Positions 17,537-26,169 of a stretch of DNA of 36,696 bases are shown piece after piece. The DNA is from Rhizobium alarense (GTDB lineage: Bacteria; Pseudomonadota; Alphaproteobacteria; Rhizobiales; Rhizobiaceae): NCBI RefSeq assembly GCF_021555155.1, contig NZ_JAKGBU010000002.1:90019-126714 (forward strand), in the 5' to 3' direction. The notes under the pieces were generated by a model that saw only the letters and a program-made list of their open reading frames with translations, was not told where the DNA came from and made no database searches. Position numbers and translations under genes: made by a program. The number at the start of each line of letters is the position of its first letter. The first letter of the stretch is position 1.

Positions 17537-19897
17537 ATGTTCGCAGACACACCGGCCTTGACGTTCATCGCCTTCTGTCTGCCGTTCCTGGCCGCCCTGC
17601 TCGCTCCCTGGCTGACGCGTCTGCTCGGTCACAACGCCGCCTGGCCGCTCGCCCTCGCTCCGGCCGCGATCTTCCTGCATTTCCTCGGCTTTTCCCCGGA
17701 GATCGCGCGCGGCGAGATCGTCACCGGCGGCTATGCCTGGGTGCCGTCCTACAATGTCAGCTTTTCCTGGCTGATCGACGGCCTGTCGCAGACGTTTCTT
17801 CTGCTGATCTCGGGCATCGGCACCCTCATCGTGCTCTATTCCGGCGGATATCTGAAGGGCCACGAGCACCAGGGACGCTTCTTCTCCTTCATCCTGATGT
17901 TCATGGGATCGATGCTGGGGCTCGTCGCGTCCGACAGCTTCCTGATGCTCTTCATCTTCTGGGAGATGACCTCGGTCACCTCGTTCCTGCTGATCGGCTT
18001 CGACCATGCGCGCGAGGCCGCGCGCCGCGCGGCGCTGCAGGCGCTGGTCGTCACCGGCGGCGGCGGGCTCTTCCTGCTCGCCGGTCTCATCATCCTGTGG
18101 AACGTCACCGGCATCACCCAGTTGTCGCTGCTGCTCTCCTTCGGAGAGGAGGTGCGGGCGAGCCCGTTCTATCTCGCCATGCTGATCCTGCTGCTCGGCG
18201 GGGCCTTTACCAAATCGGCGCAGTTTCCGTTCCATTTCTGGCTGCCGAACGCCATGGAGGCGCCGACGCCGGTCTCGGCCTACCTGCATTCGGCGACCAT
18301 GGTAAAGGCCGGCGTCTATCTCGTCATGCGGCTCAACCCGGTCTTCGGCGGCACGCCGGCCTGGGAAACGATCCTGCCGGTCTTCGGCGCGGCGACGCTG
18401 ATCGTCGGCGGCGTGCTCGCCATCCGCCAGACCGACCTCAAGCTGATGCTCGCCTATACGACGGTCGCCTCTCTCGGCCTGCTCGTCCTCCTGACCGGTT
18501 TCGGTTCGCAGCATGCGGCGGCGGCAGCGGCGCTCTATCTCGTCGCCCATTCGCTCTTCAAGGGCGGGCTCTTCATGGTGGCGGGGCTCATCGACCACGA
18601 AGCGGGTACGCGCGACATCACCCGCCTCGGCGGTCTGCGGCGCGCCATGCCGCTCACCTTCGCCGCCGCCCTTCTTGCCGCGCTCTCCATGGGCGGCGTC
18701 GCGCCCTTCTTCGGTTTCCTCGCCAAGGAGGAGGTCTATGCGGCGCTCTGGACAGGCGAGCTTCGCGGCGCGATGCTGACCGCCGCCGTCGTTGTCGGCA
18801 ACGGGCTGATGTTCGCCGTCGCCTTCGCGGTTGCGCTCAAACCCTTCCTCGGGCCGGCGGTCGAGACGCCGAAACACGCGCATGACGGGCCGGCGCTCCT
18901 CTGGCTCGGCCCCCTGTCGCTCGGGGGACTTGGTCTCGTCGCGGGCCTGCTGGCGGCCGGCACCCACCTCTTCGTCTCCTCGCCGCTCGCATCGGCCATC
19001 GCCGGAGAGCCGCAGACCGTCTCGATTTCGCCGCTGCCGCATCTCGGCATCGCGCTCGGCCTGTCGCTGCTGACGATCGCGCTCGGCGTCGCGGTCTACA
19101 GCGCGCTCGACCGGGCGCGCGCTGCGGCCGACCGTCTCGTCGCCGATATCGGCTGGGGGCCGGACCGCGGCTTCGACCAGGCGATGACCGGCCTCGTGCG
19201 GTTTTCCGCCCGTGCCGCCCGCCTCACGCAGCCGGGCCGGATGGAAGTCTACATGACGGTGACCTTCGCGGTGATCGCGCTGACGCTCATCACACCGATC
19301 GCCTGGTACGGTGAATGGCCGCGCCTGCCTGCCTGGCCGGCCGACGCGCAGTTCCAGGAACTGGCGTTCATGGCGCTTGCCGTCTTCGGCATCATCGGCG
19401 TGCTGACGGCCGCCAACCGCCTGAACTCCATCCTCGCGCTCGGCATCCAGGGTTTTGCCGTCGCCGTGCTCTTCCTGCTCTTCGGCGCGCCGGATCTCTC
19501 CTTCACCCAGTTCATGGTGGAGACGCTTTCGGTCGTCATCCTCGCCCTCGTGATGACGCGGCTGAGGCTCGAGCCGCGCGACCACCGGCCGCTGCGCGAA
19601 AAGCTGCCGGACGCGGTGATCGCCACCGCCTGCGGCCTCGGCTTCATGCTCTATCTGCTGAAGGTCACGCAGGGCCGCTTCGACATGGCGCTCACCGACT
19701 TCTTCAACCTCTATTCCAAGGCGATCGCCCACGGCGCCAACGTGGTGAACGTCATCATCGTCGACTTCCGCGGCACGGACACGCTGGGCGAGATCGCGGT
19801 GGTGATGGTGACGGGCCTTGCCATCCTGTCGCTGATCCGCATCCGCATCGGCAGGCCCGCCGAGAGCGAAGCGGCGGGCGGGGAGACGAAGGCATGA
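17537..19897 (+). CDS. mrpA: Mrp-type Na+/H+ antiporter subunit A
   Basis: A 786-residue membrane protein, close to the usual MrpA length. The N-terminal two thirds are a NuoL-like proton channel: [20 protein letters not shown] carries the conserved Glu, [20 protein letters not shown] is the antiporter-like TM7-8 loop, and [18 protein letters not shown] the broken-helix Lys region. The last third (from about residue 590) has the MrpA-specific MbhD/MbhE-like spans, including [20 protein letters not shown]. MrpA works with B-G as one hetero-oligomeric complex that exchanges Na+ (or K+) for protons, giving salt and alkali tolerance; the rhizobial version is called Pha. First gene of a seven-gene operon, overlapping mrpB by ATGA. 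Confidence 0.94.
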   Translation: MFADTPALTFIAFCLPFLAALLAPWLTRLLGHNAAWPLALAPAAIFLHFLGFSPEIARGEIVTGGYAWVPSYNVSFSWLIDGLSQTFLLLISGIGTLIVLYSGGYLKGHEHQGRFFSFILMFMGSMLGLVASDSFLMLFIFWEMTSVTSFLLIGFDHAREAARRAALQALVVTGGGGLFLLAGLIILWNVTGITQLSLLLSFGEEVRASPFYLAMLILLLGGAFTKSAQFPFHFWLPNAMEAPTPVSAYLHSATMVKAGVYLVMRLNPVFGGTPAWETILPVFGAATLIVGGVLAIRQTDLKLMLAYTTVASLGLLVLLTGFGSQHAAAAAALYLVAHSLFKGGLFMVAGLIDHEAGTRDITRLGGLRRAMPLTFAAALLAALSMGGVAPFFGFLAKEEVYAALWTGELRGAMLTAAVVVGNGLMFAVAFAVALKPFLGPAVETPKHAHDGPALLWLGPLSLGGLGLVAGLLAAGTHLFVSSPLASAIAGEPQTVSISPLPHLGIALGLSLLTIALGVAVYSALDRARAAADRLVADIGWGPDRGFDQAMTGLVRFSARAARLTQPGRMEVYMTVTFAVIALTLITPIAWYGEWPRLPAWPADAQFQELAFMALAVFGIIGVLTAANRLNSILALGIQGFAVAVLFLLFGAPDLSFTQFMVETLSVVILALVMTRLRLEPRDHRPLREKLPDAVIATACGLGFMLYLLKVTQGRFDMALTDFFNLYSKAIAHGANVVNVIIVDFRGTDTLGEIAVVMVTGLAILSLIRIRIGRPAESEAAGGETKA

Positions 19898-20313
19898 ACA
19901 CGCTGATCTTCCGGACCATCGCGCCCTTTCTCACGGCGCTGATGGTGCTGTTCTCCGTCTTCGTATTGCTGCGCGGCCACAACGAGCCGGGCGGCGGTTT
20001 CATCGGCGGGCTGATCGCCGCCTCTGCGCTGGCGATCTACGGCATCGCCTGCGGCGTCGCGCCGGTGCGCCGGGCGATCTGGTTCCATCCGATGACCATC
20101 GCCGCCTTCGGCCTGTTCATCGCCTGCGTCGCCGGGCTGCTGTCGATCGTCCTCGCGGTGCCCTTCATGACCGGCCTCTGGATCTATCCCGTGTTCCTCG
20201 GCGTGGAGGTGCCGCTGTCGACGGTCATGCTGTTCGACACCGGCGTCTATCTGGTCGTCGTCGGCGCCATAACCTCGATCGCGCTGGCGCTCGAGGAGAG
20301 GGACGACATCTGA
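19894..20313 (+). CDS. mrpB: Mrp antiporter subunit B
   Basis: A 139-residue membrane protein starting with ATGA at the mrpA stop. The N-terminus [20 protein letters not shown] and the diagnostic [20 protein letters not shown] loop define MrpB. Four membrane spans are visible; [20 protein letters not shown] is the conserved C-terminal span. A separate MrpB with a 786-residue MrpA makes this a group 1, seven-gene system rather than the fused A-B type found in some rhizobial pha operons. It is an essential structural subunit of the complex. Confidence 0.94.
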   Translation: MNTLIFRTIAPFLTALMVLFSVFVLLRGHNEPGGGFIGGLIAASALAIYGIACGVAPVRRAIWFHPMTIAAFGLFIACVAGLLSIVLAVPFMTGLWIYPVFLGVEVPLSTVMLFDTGVYLVVVGAITSIALALEERDDI

Positions 20314-20690
20314 TGGAAGCGCTGTTCTCGATCCTCATCGGCTTCTTCTTCGCCGCCGCCGTCTACCTGATGCTGTCGAAATTCCTGGTGCGCGTTCTGC
20401 TCGGCGTCGTGCTGCTCGGCAATGCGGTGAACCTCCTGCTCTTCACGGTGGGCCGGCTGATGCGCGAGGTGCCGCCGATCATTCCCGACGGGGCCGGGGC
20501 CCAGATCGGGCTCACCGCCAACCCGCTGCCGCAGGCGCTGATCCTGACGGCGATCGTCATTTCCTTCTCGTTCTTCGCCTTCCTGCTGGTGCTCGTCTAC
20601 CGCGCCTACCAGGACCTCGGCACCGACAACGGCAACGAGATGCGCGTCGCCGAGCCCGAAGGCGAGCCGCTGCCGCCGACCGGCTACTGA
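20313..20690 (+). CDS. mrpC: Mrp antiporter subunit C (NuoK-like)
   Basis: A 125-residue membrane protein that starts within the mrpB stop codon (TGATG). Three spans are seen: LFSILIGFFFAAAVYLML; VLLGVVLLGNAVNLLLFTVG, the NuoK-like signature; and LPQALILTAIVISFSFFAFLLVLV. The loop PPIIPDGAGAQIGLTANPLP is typical of MrpC. In the complex it lies between the MrpA and MrpD channels, by homology with NuoK of complex I. Confidence 0.94.
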   Translation: MEALFSILIGFFFAAAVYLMLSKFLVRVLLGVVLLGNAVNLLLFTVGRLMREVPPIIPDGAGAQIGLTANPLPQALILTAIVISFSFFAFLLVLVYRAYQDLGTDNGNEMRVAEPEGEPLPPTGY

Positions 20691-20709
20691 GAGCGGAGAG
20701 ACTGGACCC

Positions 20710-22272
20710 ATGGCCGCATCCGCAAGCCCCGTTTCCGACCTGTCGCAGGCTCTCGTCCTTTCGCCCGTTGCGCCGGCCGACTGGCTGGTGATCCTGCCCG
20801 TCGCCTGGTGCCTTCTTGCCGGCGCGCTGCTCCTGATGCTGCGCAAGGAGATCCGGCTGCAGGCCGGCCTCGGCATTGCGGCCGCCGCCGTGCTCGTCGG
20901 GATCGACGCGGCCCTGCTCCGGCATGTCGCCGCGGCCGGGCCCGTCACCATGGTCATGGGCCGCTGGCTGCCGCCCTTCGGCATCGCCTTCACGGTCGAC
21001 CTCGCCGGCGCGCTTTTCGCGCTCACCTCCGCCGTCGTGGCGCTCGCCGGTGCGGTCTATGCCGCCGGCGACGTCGACGGCAGCGGCCGGCGCTACGGCT
21101 TCTATCCCTTCCTGATGCTGCTGATGGCCGGCGTCTCCGGCGCGTTCCTGACCGGCGACATCTTCAATCTCTATGTCTGGTTCGAGGTGCTGCTGATCTC
21201 GTCCTTCGGCCTGCTCGTGCTCGGCTCCGAGAAGGAGCAGATCGACGGCGCCATCAAATACGCCTTCCTGAACCTCGTCGCCACGACGCTGTTCCTGATC
21301 GGCACCGGCTATCTCTACGGTCTCTTCGGCACGCTGAACATGGCCGACATCGCGCTGAAGGCCGAGGCGATGCGCGGCACGCTGCCGCTGATGACGCTCG
21401 CCGCCCTCTATGTCCTCGCCTTCGGCATGAAGGCCGCCGCCTTCCCGGTCAACTTCTGGCTGCCCGCCTCCTACCACACGCCGAGGATCGTCGTCTCGGC
21501 GCTTTTTGCCGGCCTGCTGACGAAGGTCGGCATCTATGCGCTGCTGCGCACCATGGTCATGCTGTTTCCGGTCGAGCGGGAGGAACTGAGCTTCGTGCTG
21601 GCGCTGGTTGCCGCCGCCACGATGGTCCTCGGATCGCTCGGCGCGCTCGGCCAGAGCGACATCCGCAAGCTTCTCGGCTATCTCGTCATCTCGGGCATCG
21701 GCGTCATGCTCGCCGGCATCGCGCTCGGCGGCCCGGGCGGCATCGGCGGCGCCATCTTCTACGCGCTGCATTCCATGGTGGTGATGACGGCGCTCTACAT
21801 GGCGGTCGGCATTGCCGGCCGGCTTTCGGGCAATTTCAGCCTGCATGCGCTGTCGGGCCTCTACCGGCGCTCCGCGCCGTTCGCGACGCTGTCGCTCGTG
21901 CTGTTCTTCACCGTCTCCGGCCTGCCGCCCTTTTCCGGATTCTGGCCGAAGGTGATGGTCGCCAAGGCGGCGCTCGACATCGGCGCCTGGTGGCTGGCGG
22001 CGATCGTGCTGCTGACGGGCTTCCTCACGACGATCGCCGTCGGACGCGTCTGGGTGCTCGCCTATTGGCGGCCGGCGCTGCCCGAACTGCCGCCGCCGGC
22101 CGGCGGCGTGCCGGCAAGCGCGCTCGTTCCGCTCGCGGCGCTGACGCTGATCGCGGTCGCGGCCGGGTTCTTTCCCGAGGCGCTGCTGTCGTCGATCCAG
22201 TCGGCGGCCGGCGTGCTCGCCGAACCCTCCGCCTATATCCGCTCCGTCTTCCCGGAAGGAGGCAGACCATGA
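20710..22272 (+). CDS. mrpD: Mrp antiporter subunit D (NuoM/N-like)
   Basis: A 520-residue membrane protein of the proton-channel family. [21 protein letters not shown] carries the conserved Glu of TM5; [20 protein letters not shown] has the TM7 Lys; [15 protein letters not shown] and [22 protein letters not shown] follow as in NuoM/N. It is the second proton-translocating subunit besides MrpA. Spacing to mrpC is 19 bases, the largest gap between the operon's first genes, with a weak GAGAG ribosome site; it overlaps mrpE by four bases (ATGA). Confidence 0.94.
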   Translation: MAASASPVSDLSQALVLSPVAPADWLVILPVAWCLLAGALLLMLRKEIRLQAGLGIAAAAVLVGIDAALLRHVAAAGPVTMVMGRWLPPFGIAFTVDLAGALFALTSAVVALAGAVYAAGDVDGSGRRYGFYPFLMLLMAGVSGAFLTGDIFNLYVWFEVLLISSFGLLVLGSEKEQIDGAIKYAFLNLVATTLFLIGTGYLYGLFGTLNMADIALKAEAMRGTLPLMTLAALYVLAFGMKAAAFPVNFWLPASYHTPRIVVSALFAGLLTKVGIYALLRTMVMLFPVEREELSFVLALVAAATMVLGSLGALGQSDIRKLLGYLVISGIGVMLAGIALGGPGGIGGAIFYALHSMVVMTALYMAVGIAGRLSGNFSLHALSGLYRRSAPFATLSLVLFFTVSGLPPFSGFWPKVMVAKAALDIGAWWLAAIVLLTGFLTTIAVGRVWVLAYWRPALPELPPPAGGVPASALVPLAALTLIAVAAGFFPEALLSSIQSAAGVLAEPSAYIRSVFPEGGRP

Positions 22273-22742
22273 GGCTCTTCATCAACAATGTCTTCCTGGC
22301 GCTCGCCTGGGCGGCGGTGAGCGGCAGCTTCACCGCGCTCAACCTCGCCTTCGGTTTCGCGCTCGGCACGCTCTCGCTCGTTTTGATCCGCGGCGAGGTG
22401 CACAGCCTCGGTTATGTCTCGCGCACCCGGCGCATCCTGTCGCTGGCTCTGCTCTTTCTCAAGGAACTGGCGCTGTCCGCCTGGAAGGTGGCGGTGCTGG
22501 TGGCGAGCCCGAGGATGGAGCTCAAGCCCGGCATCTTCGCCTTTCCGCTGACCGTCGACCGGGATTTCGAGATCACGCTGCTCGCCAATCTCATCACGCT
22601 GACGCCGGGCACGCTCTCCGTCGACGTCTCCGACGACCGCAGGACGCTCTTCGTGCATGCGATCGACTGTTCCGACCCGGTCGCGGCGCGCCGCGACATT
22701 GCGAACGGCTTCGAGAAAAAGATCATGGAGGCGTTCCGCTGA
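22269..22742 (+). CDS. mrpE: Mrp antiporter subunit E
   Basis: A 157-residue protein starting with ATGA at the mrpD stop. Two N-terminal spans ([33 protein letters not shown]) are followed by a soluble domain. [20 protein letters not shown] is the MrpE signature. It is the least conserved but required subunit for full activity in several bacteria. It ends in the TGATG overlap with mrpF. Confidence 0.93.
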   Translation: MRLFINNVFLALAWAAVSGSFTALNLAFGFALGTLSLVLIRGEVHSLGYVSRTRRILSLALLFLKELALSAWKVAVLVASPRMELKPGIFAFPLTVDRDFEITLLANLITLTPGTLSVDVSDDRRTLFVHAIDCSDPVAARRDIANGFEKKIMEAFR

Positions 22743-23098
22743 TGTCGCCCGAAACCATCATCTCCGCCGCTTCCTGGGTTGCTCTCCTGCTGACATGTGC
22801 GGCCTTCTTCATCACCATCTGGCGCGTCATCACGGGCCCAACGCTGCCGGACCGGATCGTCGCGCTCGACATGCTGGTGGCGATCGCCATCGGCTTCGTC
22901 GCGGTCGAGGCGATCAAGACCGGCTATACGCTCTATGTCGACATCGCGATCGCGCTCGGCCTGGTCGGCTTCCTCGCCACCGTCGCCTTCGCCCGCTTCC
23001 TGATGGCCCAGGGCATGCCCGCCGACGAAGCCGGAACTGCGGCGCCGGCGGCGCGGCCGGGCGGCGCGGCGCGGCACAAGAAGACGAGGAGGCGCTGA
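22742..23098 (+). CDS. mrpF: Mrp antiporter subunit F
   Basis: A 118-residue protein with three membrane spans. The motif [21 protein letters not shown] is the MrpF signature, with a conserved Asp at the start of the second span. An unusually long basic C-terminal tail (about 35 residues, Ala-rich then RHKKTRRR) extends past the normal end. It starts inside the mrpE stop and stops one base before mrpG, so it is translationally coupled at both ends. Confidence 0.92.
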   Translation: MSPETIISAASWVALLLTCAAFFITIWRVITGPTLPDRIVALDMLVAIAIGFVAVEAIKTGYTLYVDIAIALGLVGFLATVAFARFLMAQGMPADEAGTAAPAARPGGAARHKKTRRR

Positions 23099-23099
23099 C

Positions 23100-23441
23100 A
23101 TGGTGGATCTCGTGCTTTCGCTTCTGGTCGCGGCCATGCTGGTGGTCGGCGGCATCTTCGCCTTCCTCGCCGCGCTCGGCCTGCTGCGCCTGCCGGACGT
23201 CTATACCCGCATGCACGCCGCGTCGAAGGCAGGCACCGTCGGTTCCGGGCTGATGCTGATCGCCGCCGGCATCCATTCCTACGAACTGGCGACGCTGACG
23301 CGTGCCGTCGCGGGTTTCGTCTTCTTCATCCTGACGGCCCCGGTCGCGGCCCATCTCGTCGCCAAGGCGGCGCACCAATCCGGCTATCGCCTGCAAAAAC
23401 CTTCGGTTCTTGACGAAATGCACGACCGTAAGAAGAAATGA
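23100..23441 (+). CDS. mrpG: Mrp antiporter subunit G
   Basis: A 113-residue membrane protein and last gene of the operon. [20 protein letters not shown] followed by [20 protein letters not shown] is the MrpG signature; the third span is [22 protein letters not shown] Lys-rich tail (MHDRKKK) ends the protein. No hairpin terminator is visible right after it; the following DNA turns AT-rich. Confidence 0.93.
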   Translation: MVDLVLSLLVAAMLVVGGIFAFLAALGLLRLPDVYTRMHAASKAGTVGSGLMLIAAGIHSYELATLTRAVAGFVFFILTAPVAAHLVAKAAHQSGYRLQKPSVLDEMHDRKKK

Positions 23442-23867
23442 GGATGTAGCTTCGCGCGTTGACAACAACGTTCGAAGCATCAGCGATGCGATCGCGCTTT
23501 ATGCACCTTCGTTGCGGGATCTGGATAGCTGTTTGGCGCGGTGAATAAAATAATATTGGACTTTCTGATCAGAGGTGCTATTCAGACGCAAGTAAAGCAG
23601 CTGATCTGATTTTGGTCACCTACGATTTCCAGTTACGGTTGAATTAAGTGGAATGCGGCTCGAAGTTGGCCGCCGATTTCAGCAATATTCGGTAACAAAT
23701 CGACGGCCCGATCATAATCAATCAATATTGCCGGTTTTGTAGAGGCAGCCCTCGGTGTGCCTTCGTATCGAGAAACAGCGGTACTCTGCAGCAGATGCTT
23801 TGCGTGAATTGTTTAGCTATCTCGTCGCCGGCGTCGTTTCCGGCAGGCGAACGGACAGGAGAATGAG
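23442..23867 (+). promoter_or_regulatory. AT-rich leader upstream of mucR
   Basis: 426 bases without a gene between mrpG and mucR. The stretch from about 23530 to 23740 is clearly AT-richer than the flanking coding DNA, with runs such as AATAAAATAATATTGG near 23545 and AATCAATCAATATTG near 23720. MucR/Ros proteins bind AT-rich sites with T-A steps and repress their own gene in rhizobia, so this is a likely autoregulatory region. I could not fix a promoter or exact boxes. AGGAGA at 23857-23862 is the ribosome site. Confidence 0.5.
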
Positions 23868-24302
23868 ATGACGGACATATCCTCGGGCAACGGATCCGAT
23901 GCGCTGGTCGAACTGACCGCAGACATCGTCGCGGCCTATGTCAGCAACCACGTCGTGCCGGTCGGCGAACTTTCCGGCCTGATTTCCGACGTACATTCTG
24001 CACTGCAGAATACGTCCAAGCCGGCTGCGGTCGTCGAAGTGGCCGCGCCGAGCGAGAAGCCGAAGCCGCCGGTTCCGATCCGCAAGTCGGTGCAGAACGA
24101 CTATATCATCTGCCTCGAGGACGGCCAGAAGTTCAAGTCGCTGAAGCGTCACCTGATGACCCACTACGGCATGACGCCCGAGGAATACCGCGAGAAGTGG
24201 GACCTGCCGGCCGACTATCCGATGGTCGCGCCCGCCTATGCGGAAGCCCGCTCGCGCCTGGCCAAGGAAATGGGCCTCGGCCAGCGCCGCAAGGGCAAAT
24301 AA
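23868..24302 (+). CDS. mucR: MucR/Ros family zinc-finger transcriptional regulator
   Basis: A 144-residue regulator. The N-terminal half ([27 protein letters not shown]) is the oligomerisation helix region, followed by an Ala/Pro/Lys linker. The prokaryotic zinc finger is [20 protein letters not shown] with Cys82, Asp85, His95 and His99; Asp stands where Ros has its second Cys, a known variant in MucR homologues. [19 protein letters not shown] and [18 protein letters not shown] complete the family C-terminus. MucR silences many genes, including exopolysaccharide, motility and cell-cycle genes, somewhat like H-NS. A good terminator follows directly. Confidence 0.95.
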   Translation: MTDISSGNGSDALVELTADIVAAYVSNHVVPVGELSGLISDVHSALQNTSKPAAVVEVAAPSEKPKPPVPIRKSVQNDYIICLEDGQKFKSLKRHLMTHYGMTPEEYREKWDLPADYPMVAPAYAEARSRLAKEMGLGQRRKGK

Positions 24303-24324
24303 ACACCAGATACAGGATGCGCAG

Positions 24325-24348
24325 GGCCGACCTTCGGGTCGGCCTTTT
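24325..24348 (+). terminator. mucR terminator with UUCG tetraloop
   Basis: An 8-bp perfect stem (24325-24332 GGCCGACC with 24337-24344) capped by TTCG, followed by TTTT at 24345-24348. It starts 22 bases after the mucR stop codon. The mobile element begins about 20 bases further on, so its insertion left mucR and its terminator intact. Confidence 0.9.
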
Positions 24349-24356
24349 GTGTCGAA

Positions 24357-24370
24357 GGAAAATATACCTA
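24357..24370. repeat. 14-bp direct repeat, left copy (probable target duplication)
   Basis: GGAAAATATACCTA at 24357-24370, identical to 27237-27250 on the other side of the insertion. The last one or two bases may belong to the inverted repeat by chance. The right copy starts directly after the right end of the element, as expected for a target-site duplication. Confidence 0.8.
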
Positions 24371-24392
24371 ATATTATCTTTCACACACCCAC
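24370..24392 (+). repeat. Left terminal inverted repeat of the IS1595-type element
   Basis: It begins AATATTATCTTT and ends ACCCAC. Compared with the reverse complement of 27213-27235 only positions 13 and 17 differ. The two ends stop matching right after position 23. Confidence 0.85.
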
Positions 24393-24401
24393 GCGAGAAT
24401 C

Positions 24402-24410
24402 TGATATGTT
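24402..24410 (+). promoter_or_regulatory. Possible extended -10 for the Cas2-like gene
   Basis: TGATATGTT fits the extended -10 pattern TGnTATnnT. A -35-like TTCACA (24380-24385) lies inside the left inverted repeat but 19 bases upstream, a loose spacing. It would start a short leader before AGGAG at 24424-24428. Confidence 0.4.
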
Positions 24411-24436
24411 GAGTCTCTAGGTTGAGGAGATTCGAA

Positions 24437-24718
24437 ATGGCCAATAATCTGCATATATCTTATGACCTAAATTCACCCGGTCAGGACTACGAGCCTTTAA
24501 TAGCAAAAATTAAGACTCTTGGTGGTTGGGCAAAAATTCACAAATCATTCTGGTATGTGAACTCGTCTCTCACGCCTAGCCAGGCAGTGGATGCCCTGTG
24601 GCCACTCATGGACAAGAACGACACGTTGTATGTGGTGGATGCGACCAATAATGTGGCGGCTTGGCAAAACCTGTCTGATGAAGTTTCAAGCTTCATCAGA
24701 GATAAATGGATGAAGTGA
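24437..24718 (+). CDS. Small Cas2/VapD-like protein (SinR family), cargo of the mobile element
   Basis: 93 residues from the ATG at 24437, with AGGAG eight bases upstream. The pattern is that of a ferredoxin-like Cas2/VapD fold: strand NNLHISYDL with an Asp where Cas2 has its conserved N-terminal Asp, a helix (DYEPLIAKIKTLGGW), strand AKIHKSFWYVNSS, a helix, then DTLYVVDATNNVAAW. Proteins with this HISYDL/KIHKSFWYV pattern are often labelled SinR family; they are not the Bacillus SinR regulator. Cas2 and VapD include nucleases, so an RNase or toxin role is possible but unproven. It is alone on the plus strand, facing the toxin-antitoxin genes, in strongly AT-rich DNA. No cas1 or CRISPR array is present. 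Confidence 0.78.
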   Translation: MANNLHISYDLNSPGQDYEPLIAKIKTLGGWAKIHKSFWYVNSSLTPSQAVDALWPLMDKNDTLYVVDATNNVAAWQNLSDEVSSFIRDKWMK

Positions 24719-24848
24719 GATTTTCCTGTTTCTGCGTAGTATGGTTTACTCCATAAGGCATGCCGTTCACATGGATAAGAACTCCCATTGCTTTCGCTAT
24801 CCAATGCAGAATTGACAGTTTTATTTTTCTCTCCATTAAAAAACCCGC

Positions 24849-25007
24849 CTATTCGACGGCCTTCTTTTCATTCGGTTTCTGATCTTTCGGCGGCAGCGCT
24901 TTGACGAGCTTTCCTAGACGCTGGTCAAAGAGCGTTTCATCGTCGTCCGCTTCAAGCTCGCGGGCGGCCTCGCGGAATTTGTCAATCTGCAGTTTTCTTT
25001 CGGTCAT
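24849..25007 (-). CDS. 52-residue charged protein coupled to the PIN-like toxin
   Basis: Too short to be found by a size filter. It starts at the ATG at 25007, overlapping the TGA of the PIN-like gene (ATGA), and ends at 24849. The product begins MTERKLQIDKFREAARELEA, continues with DDDETLFDQRLGKLVKAL and ends in a Lys/Pro-rich tail. It is strongly charged, probably helical and has no Cys or membrane span. Similar short proteins starting MTERKLQIDKFREAARELE occur in alphaproteobacteria without known function. There is no good ribosome site, so translation likely depends on the overlap. It may be a third toxin-antitoxin component or an unrelated passenger. Confidence 0.75.
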   Translation of the reverse strand: MTERKLQIDKFREAARELEADDDETLFDQRLGKLVKALPPKDQKPNEKKAVE

Positions 25008-25402
25008 GGCAGGTTTACCAATTGGAATTTCCCTTTCTTCGTTACGTCGAAGATGAAAGGTGGCGTCTCACTGTCCGCCAGTTCCATGATTTTCTCATGT
25101 ATCTTGGTGAAGAGGCACAGAGAAAACCACCGAGGGTCGCTAGCGCATGGAAGATAAAAACACCGTATATTATGCTGTTTGATAGCTGCAAGCTCGGATT
25201 CTACAGTATGCCATTTTCGATCTTGGCTGATAACTACCCATCGTTTCGGCCCAACCTTACCTAACCACTCATCGTCAGGCGCGTCGATTGCAAACCCTTC
25301 TTCTTGGTGCCACTTGATAGTCACCGGAGGATTCATCGAAGATAGCGCTTTGGGTAGGCGCGTGCCAAAAGTCCTATCGAAGAAGAGTGTTAATGGACCC
25401 AC
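25004..25402 (-). CDS. PIN-like toxin, VapC45 type
   Basis: 132 residues from a GTG at 25402, inside the end of the antitoxin gene (13-base overlap). The N-terminus LTLFFDRTFGTRLPKAL has the first PIN-like Asp, and DDEWLGKVGPKRWVVISQD the central acidic region of the VapC45 PIN-like domain. A basic/aromatic end follows. The length and gene order (long antitoxin, then about 130-residue toxin) are those of mycobacterial VapBC45. Such proteins are presumed RNases. Catalytic residues beyond the first Asp cannot be fixed by eye. AT-rich, cargo of the IS1595-type element. Confidence 0.82.
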   Translation of the reverse strand: MGPLTLFFDRTFGTRLPKALSSMNPPVTIKWHQEEGFAIDAPDDEWLGKVGPKRWVVISQDRKWHTVESELAAIKQHNIRCFYLPCASDPRWFSLCLFTKIHEKIMELADSETPPFIFDVTKKGKFQLVNLP

Positions 25403-26088
25403 TGGTTAGGACGCTCAATGTCAATATCGGTCTTTTCGAAACGAAGTGCGGCCATAACGTCCGAAGGTTCTAGCCCGTAGTCCTCAGCAATGTCCCGGAG
25501 ACCTTCGCCGCTCTCCCATCGCTCTTTGAGCATCCATGTCGGAATGCCTCTTACCACGGGCGAACCGAAGGAAATACGGGGATCTATTATTATCGGCTCT
25601 TCTGCACCTGCAACGCGCCATTTAACTACGGGGCCGTTTCCGTCCGAAGGATACTCAAACGCCCGCAAGAGGCTCTGCAATATCTCCTTCCAAGCGTATT
25701 GGCCGCTTTCGCTGACAACAATCAGCTTGTCTTTGACAGACTTATCGACAGCCTCAGAATCGAGAATGAGACTCTTCCCATCGGTCTTGAACTCGTACTG
25801 CGCGAACGGGAACTCCGCGTTCATTTCCTTCGCCAAGTAATCACGGGCACTACGAACGGCATTCAGTGGTACGCCGCCCTTGCGCATCGCTGCCACTACT
25901 CCGACCTCAATGAGTTGGAGATAGGAAAGGTGCTGGCGTTGGTCACGATGCCCGATAGCTGAAGCGCCAGATACGAGGCGCTGCCAATTCCCTATGGTTT
26001 GCGCAGTCGTCCCCGCATACCGAGCAGCATCCACTACTCGGTATGTTGGCAGTGCAATTCGTTCTTTCCAAAATTCCTGATAAATCAT
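25390..26088 (-). CDS. DUF433 antitoxin, VapB45 type
   Basis: 232 residues. The N-terminus (PTYRVVDAARYAGTTAQTIGNWQ) is a MerR-like helix-turn-helix, followed by HLSYLQLIEVGVVAAMRKGGV as in many VapB45-type antitoxins. The last 75 residues are DUF433: IIIDPRISFGSPVVRGIPTW then LRDIAEDYGLEPSDVMAALRFE. The DNA-binding N-terminus suggests it represses its own operon; DUF433 should neutralise the PIN-like partner. It starts 81 bases after the transposase stop on the same strand, so it may be read from the transposase promoter, its own, or both. Confidence 0.85.
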   Translation of the reverse strand: MIYQEFWKERIALPTYRVVDAARYAGTTAQTIGNWQRLVSGASAIGHRDQRQHLSYLQLIEVGVVAAMRKGGVPLNAVRSARDYLAKEMNAEFPFAQYEFKTDGKSLILDSEAVDKSVKDKLIVVSESGQYAWKEILQSLLRAFEYPSDGNGPVVKWRVAGAEEPIIIDPRISFGSPVVRGIPTWMLKERWESGEGLRDIAEDYGLEPSDVMAALRFEKTDIDIERPNQWVH

Positions 26089-26169
26089 CTTTATGGCACC
26101 ATCGTCCCAGAAACCCTAACATGCGGCACCTTGGTCCGCTATCGCCCTTTCGGCTTAGCATAACGAATT

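Noticed and set aside
24437-26088. CRISPR-Cas remnant because of the Cas2-like protein
   Set aside because: No repeat-spacer array and no cas1 or effector gene; the protein fits stand-alone Cas2/VapD-like families better.
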